Assembly (NCBI GenBank): GCA_025352325.1
Contig: JANXTR010000037.1
Location: 1 to 64,000, forward strand
Reading direction: 5' to 3'
DNA from: Microbacteriaceae bacterium
Lineage (GTDB): Bacteria; Actinomycetota; Actinomycetes; Actinomycetales; Microbacteriaceae
DNA: 64,000 nucleotides
The position numbers were made by a program, and so were the translations under genes. Shown here piece after piece: positions 26,090 through 37,808 of the stretch. The notes below the pieces were generated by a model that was not told where the DNA came from, did no database searches, and saw only the letters and a program-made list of their open reading frames with translations. Position 1 is the stretch's first letter, and each line of letters starts with the position of its first letter.

Positions 26090-27604
26090 CTATGAGCGCG
26101 AAAATTCTTCTGCGAGAGCGATCAGGGTGCGCACCGTGGCGCCGGTCGGGCCTTTGCCCACCTCGCCGTGCGCGGCCCCGCTGTTGTTGGCTGCGCCGGC
26201 GATGTCGAGGTGGGCCCACGGGATCTGGGCGGCATCCTTCTCCTCGCTGACGGTGCCGACGAAGTACTTGAGGAAGTGCGCGGCGACCAGCATGCCGCCG
26301 TTCGGGCTCCCGATCCGGGCGTTGGAGATGTCGGCGACGTCGCTGTCGAGCGTCGAGCGCAGCTCCGGAGGGAGCGGCATGTGCCAGATCGGCTCGCCCG
26401 CCGTGCCGGCCGCCGCCATCGTGCGGGCGACGAGCCTGCTATCGCCCATGATCGGGATGTATCGATCACCCATGCTCACGCGGGCGCCGCCGGTGAGGGT
26501 CGCGACGTCGACGATGGCGTCGGGGTACTCCTCGCTCGCGGCGACGAGTCCGTCGGCGAGCACGAGGCGGCCCTCGGCATCCGTGTTGAGCACCTCGACT
26601 GTCTTGCCGCCGCGGATGCGGAGCACGTCGTTCGGCCGGATCGCGGTGCCGGACGGCAGGTTCTCGGCGATGCACAGCCACGCGGTCACGGCGACCGGCA
26701 GGCCGAGGCGCGCGACCGCGAGGGTCGCCGCGAGCACCGTCGCCGCTCCGGTCATGTCGTACTTCATGCCGACCATGGATGCCGCGGGCTTCAGCGAAAG
26801 CCCGCCCGAGTCGAAAGTGATTCCCTTGCCCACGAGCGCGAGGTGCGGCACCGCGCCGCCCGCCGTCGACGGCACGGGGGAGTAGCGGACCACCGCCAGT
26901 CGCGGCCCCCGGCTCGAGCCCTGCCCGACCCCGAGGATTCCGCCGAAGCCGCCCTCCGCGAGTGCCGCCTCGTCGAGCACCTCGACCTCGACCGACGGCA
27001 GCCCCTCCGCCAGCGCGACCGCGGCGGCGGCGAGGGTCTCGGGGTAGAGGTCGGACGGCGGCATGTTGACGAGGTCGCGCACGGTGTGGATGGCGATGGT
27101 CGCGGCGGTAGCGCGGGCGACCGTCAAGTCGTCGCCGATCCCGTCTCGCGTGACGACGGTGATGGTGGAGGCCGGTGTCTTCGTCGAGGCCTTCGTCGCC
27201 GTCCGGTACTCGGTGTAGGCGTATGCGCCGATGCCCGCTCCCTCGAGGACGGCCTGCGCATCGGCATCCGAGGTCACTGGGAGCGCGAGTGCGAGGTGCG
27301 CGATGCCGCTCAGTTGCCGGGCGGCCGCACCTGCTGCGGCACGGAGGGTCTCGGGGGTGACGTCCTTGCCGAGCCCGACCAGGGCGATCGGGGTGCTCGA
27401 CCGCTCGGGCGCCGGAAGCCGCTTGAGCTCGTCGGCGTTCCCGCTCGCCCCGATCTGCGTGAGGGCCGCCGCGATCCCCGCGAATCCGGGGTCGTCCGAG
27501 AGCAGTCGCGGCCCAGATTCCGTCTTCTGCACGCCGAGCACGAGCACATCGGCCTCGATGCCGAGCGGGGGGACGGATGAGAGCGACAGCGTGGGAGCGA
27601 CCAT
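26090..27604 (-). CDS. pepA: Leucyl aminopeptidase (M17 family)
   Basis: A cytosolic, hexameric two-metal exopeptidase that recycles peptides. The 504-residue protein has an N-terminal macro-like domain and the M17 catalytic core: LVGKGITFDSGGLSLKP (metal Lys/Asp), then MKYDMTGAATV and the signature NTDAEGRLVLADGL. ATG 27604 (MVAPTLS) is preferred over GTG 27613; GGAAG lies just upstream of the ATG. Mycobacteria have the same gene order beside lpd/dlaT. Confidence 0.95.
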   Translation of the reverse strand: MVAPTLSLSSVPPLGIEADVLVLGVQKTESGPRLLSDDPGFAGIAAALTQIGASGNADELKRLPAPERSSTPIALVGLGKDVTPETLRAAAGAAARQLSGIAHLALALPVTSDADAQAVLEGAGIGAYAYTEYRTATKASTKTPASTITVVTRDGIGDDLTVARATAATIAIHTVRDLVNMPPSDLYPETLAAAAVALAEGLPSVEVEVLDEAALAEGGFGGILGVGQGSSRGPRLAVVRYSPVPSTAGGAVPHLALVGKGITFDSGGLSLKPAASMVGMKYDMTGAATVLAATLAVARLGLPVAVTAWLCIAENLPSGTAIRPNDVLRIRGGKTVEVLNTDAEGRLVLADGLVAASEEYPDAIVDVATLTGGARVSMGDRYIPIMGDSRLVARTMAAAGTAGEPIWHMPLPPELRSTLDSDVADISNARIGSPNGGMLVAAHFLKYFVGTVSEEKDAAQIPWAHLDIAGAANNSGAAHGEVGKGPTGATVRTLIALAEEFSRS

Positions 27605-27710
27605 GGCTTCCACGCTAGTGACTGCGCGCGGCCACCCTGTTCGCTGTCAGCTTGACCACGGGTTCGGCGTGCTCCGGCACCGGTGACGCGCCGCGATTTA
27701 GACTCGACCC

Positions 27711-28619
27711 ATGCGCGATCCCGATGGACTCTACGACCTCTCACTCGAGGTCGCCCGGGTTCCGCGCGGGCTGCACCTCGTCGCGGGGCTCACCGGGTTC
27801 GCCGACGCGGGTTCCGCGGTCACCCAGCTCGGCGACTACCTGCTTGACAAGCTTGAGGTGCGCGAGATCGTCACATTCGACGCGGATGCGCTGCTCGACT
27901 ATCGTGCGCGCCGCCCCACGATCTTCTTCGATCAGGACCACCTGACCGATTACACGCCGCTGAAGCTCTCGCTCTATCTGGCGAAGGACGAGCTGGGTCA
28001 GCCGTTCCTGCTGCTGACCGGATTCGAGCCCGATTTCCAGTGGGAGCGCTTCACCTCCGCGGTGCTGCAGCTCGTCGAGCGCTACGGGGTCAAGGACACG
28101 ACGTGGGTGCACGCCATCCCGATGCCGGTACCGCACACCCGCCCGATCGGCGTGACCGTCAGCGGTAACCGCCTGGAGCTGATCGACTCGCTCTCGGTGT
28201 GGAAACCCCGCACCCAGGCGCCCGGCAATGCCCTGCACCTGCTCGAGTACCGGCTCTCGGAGCTCGGCCATCCGACAGCAGGCTTCGTGCTCCTCGTGCC
28301 CCACTACCTGGCCGACACTGAATACCCCATGGCGGCGATCACGGCCCTCGAGAGCATCAGTGCGGCGACGGGTCTCATCTTCCCGACCGAGCAGCTCCGC
28401 GAAGACAATCGGGCCTTCCTGGCGAAGGTCGAGGACCAGGTAGCGGGCAACCAGGAGCTGCAGCGCCTGGTGGGCACGCTCGAGACGCGCCACGACAGCT
28501 ACATGGAGGACAACCCGCTGCCCTCCCCGCTGATGGACGAGCGCGGCGAAATCCCCAGTGCCGACACCATCGCGGCCGAGCTCGAGAAGTTCCTGGCCAG
28601 TCGTCACGACGACGAGTAG
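27711..28619 (+). CDS. PAC2 (proteasome assembly chaperone-like) family protein
   Basis: A 302-residue protein with PAC2 features: LVAGLTGFADAGSAVTQLGDYLLD near residue 23, FDADALLDYRARRP, LLLTGFEPDFQWERF, IPMPVPHTRPIGVT and a helical acidic C-terminus (LETRHDSYMEDNPLPSPLMD, then a glutamate-rich end). In actinobacteria these resemble eukaryotic proteasome assembly chaperones, but many carriers lack a proteasome and the bacterial role is unproven. It is divergent from pepA and followed 51 bp later by an MFS gene. Confidence 0.88.
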   Translation: MRDPDGLYDLSLEVARVPRGLHLVAGLTGFADAGSAVTQLGDYLLDKLEVREIVTFDADALLDYRARRPTIFFDQDHLTDYTPLKLSLYLAKDELGQPFLLLTGFEPDFQWERFTSAVLQLVERYGVKDTTWVHAIPMPVPHTRPIGVTVSGNRLELIDSLSVWKPRTQAPGNALHLLEYRLSELGHPTAGFVLLVPHYLADTEYPMAAITALESISAATGLIFPTEQLREDNRAFLAKVEDQVAGNQELQRLVGTLETRHDSYMEDNPLPSPLMDERGEIPSADTIAAELEKFLASRHDDE

Positions 28620-28670
28620 CCCGCGAGTCAGTCGGCGCGGGGTGCGCTCGCCCGGCCCTAGCCTGGAGCG

Positions 28671-30008
28671 GTGAACCTCGCACGCTCTTGGCTGGTCTTC
28701 GCCGGAGCCGTGTTCGCCTACCTGATCGGCGTCACCCAACGCACCTCTTTCGGGGTAGCCACGGTCGACGCGACGGAGAGGTTCCACGTCACGGCGGCGG
28801 CCGTTTCGACCGTCGCGGTGCTGCAGATCGTGGTCTACGCTGCCCTCCAGATCCCGGTCGGCATCCTGGTCGATCGCGTGGGTCCGCGAAACCTCATCAT
28901 CCTGGGTGCGCTGATCATGGCGTCGGGGCAGGCCGTTCTGGCGTTCTCGCCCAACCTCGGCGTCGCGATCGTTGGCCGGGTTCTCGTCGGGATGGGGGAT
29001 GCCGCGACCTTCGTCTCGGTGATCCGTCTGTTGCCGAATTGGTTCGGGGGTCGGGTGCTCCCGCAGCTCAGCCAATGGGTCGGAACAATCGGGCAGCTCG
29101 GCCAGATCATCTCGGCCGTCCCGTTCGCGCTGCTGCTGCATTCGGCGGGATGGCAGCCCGCGCTGCTCGTGGCCAGCGCGACCTCGGTGCTGGCCGGCGT
29201 GGTCGCCGCGGTGCTCGTGCGGCAGGGGGAGCCGCCCCTGGCGACCGGCCCGATCCCGACGACGGGGACCTTGGCTCGGCTGCGCAGCACCCTGGCCCGG
29301 CCGGGAACGCAACTGGGGTTCTGGTCGCACCTGATTGGTGGGACCGTACCGACGCTGATGAGCATCATGTGGGGGTATCCCTTCCTGACCGCGGGTCTCG
29401 GCTACGACGTGCCGACCGCCGCGACGGTGTTTTCGATGCTTGTGGTCGGGAACGTGGTCGCTGGCCCGATCATCGGTCTGCTCGTGGCGCGCTATCCGCT
29501 GCGACGCAGCAACCTTCTGCTGACCGTGATCATCGCGATCTTCACCATCTGGTCGGTGGTCCTGCTCTGGCCGGGTCAACCGCCCTTCGGTCTGGTGGTC
29601 GCCCTGTTCGTGGTGATCGGCACGGGAGGGCCCGGATCGCTGATCGCCTTCGACATGGCGCGCACCTTCAATCCGAGCCACGCCCTCGGATCAGCCTCCG
29701 GGATTGTCAACGTCGGCGGCTTCCTCGGCGGCTTTGTCTGCATGCTGGCGATCGGGATCGTCCTCGACGCCATCGATGCCGCGCGGGTGGCCGCGGGAGG
29801 GGCATCCGAGCTCTATGCCCTCGATTCGTTCCGGATCGCGTTTCTCGTCCCGCTCCTCGTCGTGGCGGTTGGCGTGGTCGGGATGCTGCACGCGCGACGC
29901 CGCACCCGCAGGCGGATGTTCGAGGAAGAGGGAATAGAGATCGCCCCTCTGTGGGTTGCGCTTTTCAGGTCGCGGAGGAATTCGCGACCTTACGCACCCG
30001 AGGACTGA
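28671..30008 (+). CDS. MFS transporter
   Basis: A 445-residue protein with about 12 transmembrane helices. Between helices 2 and 3 it has the MFS loop motif in the form GILVDRVGPRNLI, then GRVLVGMGDAATFVSVIRLL and a periplasmic-cytoplasmic pattern typical of the family. The cytoplasmic tail is basic ([14 protein letters not shown]). The start is GTG. No substrate can be assigned from sequence. Confidence 0.85.
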   Translation: MNLARSWLVFAGAVFAYLIGVTQRTSFGVATVDATERFHVTAAAVSTVAVLQIVVYAALQIPVGILVDRVGPRNLIILGALIMASGQAVLAFSPNLGVAIVGRVLVGMGDAATFVSVIRLLPNWFGGRVLPQLSQWVGTIGQLGQIISAVPFALLLHSAGWQPALLVASATSVLAGVVAAVLVRQGEPPLATGPIPTTGTLARLRSTLARPGTQLGFWSHLIGGTVPTLMSIMWGYPFLTAGLGYDVPTAATVFSMLVVGNVVAGPIIGLLVARYPLRRSNLLLTVIIAIFTIWSVVLLWPGQPPFGLVVALFVVIGTGGPGSLIAFDMARTFNPSHALGSASGIVNVGGFLGGFVCMLAIGIVLDAIDAARVAAGGASELYALDSFRIAFLVPLLVVAVGVVGMLHARRRTRRRMFEEEGIEIAPLWVALFRSRRNSRPYAPED

Positions 30009-30172
30009 GCCTTCCGGGGACTGGGTCTGGCGTCGATCGCCAAGAAGGTGTGCGATAATCATAGTTCAAGACCCGGTCTTGTCCCCGGTATCGACTCCCT
30101 GCTTCGGCATGAAATCGCGAGGGACTTGACATGGGTCTTAGTTCTGCCCGAATCCGTCAGGAAGGGGTCAGC
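30009..30172 (+). promoter_or_regulatory. sigA leader region with a candidate -10
   Basis: GATAAT at 30054-30059 is the best -10-like hexamer, with only a weak -35 (CGTCGA) 17 bases upstream. The leader then runs about 110 bases to the start codon, with AGGAAGGGG seven bases before ATG 30173. An upstream in-frame ATG (30131) has no Shine-Dalgarno. Confidence 0.45.
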
Positions 30173-31582
<1,410 letters not shown>

Positions 31583-31597
31583 ATCGGCGGACCGGGG

Positions 31598-32848
31598 GTG
31601 ACCCTGCGGTACATCCCCGCGGTGCTGCTCGGGCGGGCGGTCCGCGTGGCCGCGCGGCTGCGCAAGCCGGGCGCCGGCTCCGCCGTTCCCGGGCTGGTAG
31701 TGAACCGGGTCGCGCCGGGTTTCCTCTCGTGCGTGCTCGCGAGCTTCCCGGACGGACTCGTGGTGGTCACCGGATCGAGCGGCAAGTCGACGACCACGAA
31801 GATGCTCGTCGCGCTGCTCGAGGCGCACGGTCGCCGGGTGTTCACGAATCCCTCCACGGCGAACATCTCGCAGGGACTCTCGTCGGCGCTCCTCGAGCGG
31901 GTGACGCTGGGCGGCCGCATCGACGCCGACATGGCTGTCCTGGAGATGGATGAGGCGCACGGCGCCCTGATCGCCCCGCAGCTGTCACCACGTCTCGTGC
32001 TGTTGACGAACGTGATGACCGACCAGATCGACCGCTTTTTCGACTCTGAGAAGGTCGTGGCGTTCCTGGCGAAAATCGCCGGACGCGTGACCCAGACCGT
32101 GGTGACGAACGGCGACGACGCGATGCTCGAGGAGCTCGCGGCGACCCTGCCGGCGGCCATCCGCGTCGAGCGGTTCGGAGTCAGCAGCACGGTGCTCGCC
32201 GGCTCGCCGCGCGGGCTCGGCTATTCGCGCACCACGTCATCCCGCCTCGCGGACGGCACTCGGGTGGTCGCGGCGGAGGGCCGCACCGCGACGATCGAGA
32301 TCGGCGATGCGGCACTCACCCTCAACCTGCCCGCCAAGGGCGTCCACTACGCCGTGGATGCCGCCTCCGCCCTGGCGGCCGCGAGTTCGTTACTCGGTGC
32401 GGACTTCGATCCCGAGCTGGCCGCCGCGACGATCGGAACCCTCGCTCCCGTCTTCGCCCGTGGCGAGATCAGCACCGTCCGCGGCGTGGAGGTCGAGTTC
32501 GTGCTCGTGCAAAATCCTGCGAGCTTCCAGCTCAACGTCGACGCGCTCGACGAGCGGCTGGACCAGGTGCTGGTGGCGATGGGCTCCGACGTGCGCGATC
32601 CCGCCTACTTCTGGCCGGTGGATACCCGCCGGATCGGGCGAGCGCGTTTCATCAGCGGGTCCAAGGCCGCCGAGATCGCGCTGCAGCTCGCGTATCAGGG
32701 CGTCGTCGTCGACGTCGTGGAGCCCGACATCCCCACCGCCATCGATGCCTTCCTCGCTCTGCCGGCGCCGAGCAGCGGTCTCAAGACGATCATCTTCACG
32801 GCCGACTCGATGCGCCGCACCCGCGCGCATCTCGGGATGAACTCGTGA
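31598..32848 (+). CDS. murT: MurT-like Mur ligase, divergent (no zinc ribbon)
   Basis: MurT with GatD normally amidates the alpha-carboxyl of D-Glu in lipid II. The 416-residue protein keeps the Mur-ligase ATPase core: VVVTGSSGKSTTTKM (residues 56-70), VLEMDEAHGAL (from residue 114), TNVMTDQIDRF and FVLVQNPASF. Two hallmarks of canonical MurT are missing. The four-cysteine zinc ribbon is absent (the only Cys is C45), and the segment that is normally NDNxADGrDxSWlwDxdfE reads GSDVRDPAYFWPVDTRRI (329-346). The GTG start follows sigA by 15 bp and the stop overlaps gatD (ATGA-type). It is a real ligase by motif, but amidation activity is doubtful. Confidence 0.85.
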   Translation: MTLRYIPAVLLGRAVRVAARLRKPGAGSAVPGLVVNRVAPGFLSCVLASFPDGLVVVTGSSGKSTTTKMLVALLEAHGRRVFTNPSTANISQGLSSALLERVTLGGRIDADMAVLEMDEAHGALIAPQLSPRLVLLTNVMTDQIDRFFDSEKVVAFLAKIAGRVTQTVVTNGDDAMLEELAATLPAAIRVERFGVSSTVLAGSPRGLGYSRTTSSRLADGTRVVAAEGRTATIEIGDAALTLNLPAKGVHYAVDAASALAAASSLLGADFDPELAAATIGTLAPVFARGEISTVRGVEVEFVLVQNPASFQLNVDALDERLDQVLVAMGSDVRDPAYFWPVDTRRIGRARFISGSKAAEIALQLAYQGVVVDVVEPDIPTAIDAFLALPAPSSGLKTIIFTADSMRRTRAHLGMNS

Positions 32849-33573
32849 GCGCGATCCTGCAGTTCTTCCCGGAGCGCCTCGACGTGAACGGCGATGCCCA
32901 GAACGCGCTCGTGCTCGCGCAGCGGGCGCGCTGGGCGGGGATCGAGGTCGGCCTCGTCGCGATCGCGCCCGGGGATCGCGTTCCGCGGGAGCGTCCGGCG
33001 GCGGTCGTCATCGGCTCCTCGGTGGACGCCGAGTTGGGGGCGCTTCGCGCAGACCTCGCCAACTTCGCGGTCGCGTTGAGCGAGTGGGTGGCAGCCGGCG
33101 TGCCATTGCTCGCCGTCGGGACCGGCTTCGAGCTGCTCAGCGACGGCATCCAGTTCGGCACACTCGACGAGCCTGGAGAACTGCTCGAGGGTGTCGGCAT
33201 CTTCCCGGGACGGGCCCTGCCGCTAGCCGTCCGCGCCACCGACGACCTGGTCGTCGACGTGCGGGAGGGTCGACTCGTCGGATTCGAGAACCACGCGCGA
33301 AGATTCCTGGTGCCCGCCGACGCGCCCGCCTTCGGAAGCGTGGTGCGGGGGACCGGCAACGACACCCGCTCGGAGGGATCGCGGGTGGGCTCTGCTATAG
33401 GCACCCACTTGCACGGTCCGGTGCTCGCGAAGAACCCTGTGTTGGCGGATGCCCTGCTCACCGCCGCGTTCGGGGAGGCCTATCGTGCCGACTCGCCCGA
33501 GGCCGCGCGCGTCGACGGCTTCGCCGCCGCCGCCCGAAGCGCGATCCTCGCGAAGCTTGAACTTCGCGGCTGA
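32845..33573 (+). CDS. gatD: GatD-like glutamine amidotransferase lacking the catalytic cysteine
   Basis: GatD supplies ammonia from glutamine to MurT. The 242-residue protein aligns well with the family: LDVNGDAQNALVLAQRARWAGI near the N-terminus, LLEGVGIFPG, GRLVGFENHARRF and IGTHLHGPVLAKNP, whose H190 is the catalytic His. At the nucleophile elbow, where canonical GatD has TICGGYQFLG, it reads AVGTGFELLS: Gly92 stands at the cysteine position, so no glutaminase nucleophile is available. Stop/start overlap with murT shows the two are made together. It is probably a structural partner for MurT, not an ammonia donor. Confidence 0.85.
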   Translation: MSAILQFFPERLDVNGDAQNALVLAQRARWAGIEVGLVAIAPGDRVPRERPAAVVIGSSVDAELGALRADLANFAVALSEWVAAGVPLLAVGTGFELLSDGIQFGTLDEPGELLEGVGIFPGRALPLAVRATDDLVVDVREGRLVGFENHARRFLVPADAPAFGSVVRGTGNDTRSEGSRVGSAIGTHLHGPVLAKNPVLADALLTAAFGEAYRADSPEAARVDGFAAAARSAILAKLELRG

Positions 33574-33594
33574 ACGCGTTCGGGTATGAAGAAA

Positions 33595-33620
33595 GCCCCG
33601 GGGCCGATGGCCGCCGGGGC
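33595..33620 (+). terminator. Terminator after murT-gatD
   Basis: GCCCCGG (33595-33601) and CCGGGGC (33614-33620) pair over seven bases around a 12-base loop that can pair further (GGCC/GGCC). It lies 21 bp after the gatD stop, with a short T-containing stretch downstream (TCAAGTCTT). Confidence 0.7.
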
Positions 33621-33655
33621 CTCAAGTCTTCGAGTGCCGCCTATTCGACTACTAC

Positions 33656-33883
33656 CTATTCGACGGAACGGGTCTCGATGAGACGGTCGCTCTCATCGTG
33701 CCACGCGATCGCCGTCGGGAAGAGCTTCTCTTTGAACTTCGCGCCATGGTGAGCACAGAAGAGGAGTTCGCCCGAGGCGAGGGTGACGCGCACATAAGCC
33801 TGGGCGCCGCAGCTGTCGCAGCGGTCCAGACCGGTGAGGGAGGGCAGGTCGAGTTCGTCGATGGTGTCAGTGATCTGAGTCAT
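33656..33883 (-). CDS. DUF7455-type small zinc-ribbon protein
   Basis: A 75-residue protein, MTQITDTIDELDLPSLTG followed by DRCDSCGAQAYVRVTLASGE, then LLFCAHHGAKFKEKL. CxxC and CAHH form a four-ligand zinc site. The family is actinobacterial and often encoded next to sigA/parE. Function unknown. GAGGGAG lies seven bases before the ATG. Confidence 0.85.
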   Translation of the reverse strand: MTQITDTIDELDLPSLTGLDRCDSCGAQAYVRVTLASGELLFCAHHGAKFKEKLFPTAIAWHDESDRLIETRSVE

Positions 33884-34109
33884 GGTGTGCTCCCTCGGGC
33901 TCGTGATGCGATCCGTTAGGTCAATCCAACCATTGACGTGTGTCAGAGGTGTGTCATTGACGTTGCATTTCGCTGACCGCGTACCGGGCGAACCCTGAGG
34001 GGTGTCGCACCGAACAGGGTGAGCAGATCGCCTTAGTGTTAAAGACGGTCTTCCCCGCAATCATTCCCGGCGCGGCTCTCGCGCAGCAGCCCCAAAAGGA
34101 GCGTCGTCC
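33884..34109. promoter_or_regulatory. Divergent promoter region, DUF7455 gene and parE
   Basis: Contains two copies of CATTGACGT (33931-33939 and 33955-33963), 24 bp apart, enclosing two TGTGTCA elements. These could be -35-like hexamers or regulator sites for either gene. AAAAGGAGCG precedes the parE GTG/ATG region as its Shine-Dalgarno. Otherwise no gene. Confidence 0.4.
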
Positions 34110-36200
<2,091 letters not shown>

Positions 36201-36255
36201 CCGCACTCAGCGCACGTCAGGCGAACGCCGAGTCCGCGGACGTAGTCTTTTCAGT

Positions 36256-37788
36256 ATGGAACGAGACGATCTCACGGTCGGCGTGACGGGGGGTCGCGTC
36301 GAAGGTGTGGTCTGCCGCGGGCTGCGCATGTGGCGCGGAATCCCGTATGCGGCGACGACGGCGGGGGCGAACCGCTTCCGAGGCCCGCAGCCGGTGGAGC
36401 CGTGGGAGGGTGTCAGCGACGCCGCCGAGTTCGGCCCGATCGCCCCCCAGGACCGGGCGTCGATCGCGTTCGGTCCGAGCGGGCTCTCTGGCACCTCGGA
36501 GGATTGCCTGAGCGTCAACGTCATCGCACCGCGTTTCGACTCGCGGAAGCTCCGTCCGGTCATGGTCTGGGTACACGGTGGCGCGTACGCGGTCGGCTCC
36601 TCGCGGGAGATGGCACAGCAGGGCGAGAGCCTCGTCCGCGACGGCGGGGTCGTCTTCGTCAACCTCAACTATCGGCTGGGGGCGTTCGGGTTTCTCAATT
36701 TCGCGCAGTACTCGACGCCCGAGCGTCCGATCGAGAGCAACCTGGGGCTCCGCGATATCGTGGCGGCGCTGGAGTGGGTGCGCGACAACATCCGATCGTT
36801 CGGTGGCGACCCCGACAATGTGACGCTCTTCGGCGAATCGGCGGGAGCGAACGCGGTCACCACGCTGATGTGCGTGCCGGCCGCGCGTGGACTCTTCACC
36901 CGTGCCATCGCCGAGAGCTCACCCGCCGAGGCCGTCTACGACGGGCAGGTCACGGCGCAGTGGGGCGCCGACTTCGTGAACCTGCTCGCCGACGAACTGC
37001 ACAGTGTCGCTCCCGCCTCGACGGAGGAGGCCGCCGCGCTGCTGAGCGGCGCGGGCGTGCCGCAGCTGGTGCGGGCGACGAACCGGCTGATGCGCGAGAC
37101 CCCGGATCGCGTGCCCGGCACGATCGCGCTGTGTCCGACGATCGACGGCGACTTCCTGCCGCAACGACCGATCCACGCCTTCGCGGACGGGACGGCGCAT
37201 GCGATCCCACTCATCATCGGGACCAACGATCGCGAGGGATCGCTCTTCCGCGGCAAGCTGGACATCCTCGCGACAACGCCCGAACGCATCCGGGGGATCT
37301 TCGTGAAGACGCGCCGCCACCTGGCTCGCGCTCTCGCGGCGGAGTACCCGCACCTGCCGACCCGTCGCGGCCGCGCCGACTTCGCCGGCGACTACGCGTT
37401 CTGGTTCCCCTCGATCGAGGTCGCCGAGGGGCACTCACGGTATGCACCCGTGTACTTCTACCGCTTCGACATCGCGCCGCGGCTGGTGAGGCTCCTGGGT
37501 CTGGATGCCACCCACGGGATCGAGCTGTTCGCGGTCTTCGACCAGGCCCGCACGCCGTTCGGTCGGGCGATGGGCGCGCTCGGCGGCTACCGGGACTTCC
37601 AGCGCACCGGCCGCCGCATGCGCGCCAACTGGCTCCGCTTCGCGCGGGAGGGGACGGTGGATGCGGGCTGGCCCGCGTACACCGAGGAGCATCGCGTCAC
37701 GCTCATCATCGACGCCGAGGATCACGTCGAGAACGATCCGCGCTCCGAGCGCCGGATCGCCTGGCGCGAGTTTGTGCCGCACATCTGA
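36256..37788 (+). CDS. Type-B carboxylesterase/lipase family protein
   Basis: A 510-residue alpha/beta-hydrolase of the carboxylesterase type-B family. FRGPQPVEPW, EDCLSVNV, PVMVWVHGGAY (oxyanion hole), VVFVNLNYRLGAFGFL, the nucleophile elbow FGESAGAN (S195) and the catalytic His in THGIELFAVF (about residue 417) are all present. No signal peptide is visible, so it is probably cytosolic. The substrate is unknown; para-nitrobenzyl esterase-like activity on esters is plausible. The ATG at 36256 is where homology starts. Confidence 0.93.
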   Translation: MERDDLTVGVTGGRVEGVVCRGLRMWRGIPYAATTAGANRFRGPQPVEPWEGVSDAAEFGPIAPQDRASIAFGPSGLSGTSEDCLSVNVIAPRFDSRKLRPVMVWVHGGAYAVGSSREMAQQGESLVRDGGVVFVNLNYRLGAFGFLNFAQYSTPERPIESNLGLRDIVAALEWVRDNIRSFGGDPDNVTLFGESAGANAVTTLMCVPAARGLFTRAIAESSPAEAVYDGQVTAQWGADFVNLLADELHSVAPASTEEAAALLSGAGVPQLVRATNRLMRETPDRVPGTIALCPTIDGDFLPQRPIHAFADGTAHAIPLIIGTNDREGSLFRGKLDILATTPERIRGIFVKTRRHLARALAAEYPHLPTRRGRADFAGDYAFWFPSIEVAEGHSRYAPVYFYRFDIAPRLVRLLGLDATHGIELFAVFDQARTPFGRAMGALGGYRDFQRTGRRMRANWLRFAREGTVDAGWPAYTEEHRVTLIIDAEDHVENDPRSERRIAWREFVPHI

Positions 37789-37808
37789 CCCAACGATCCC
37801 GGCGCCAC

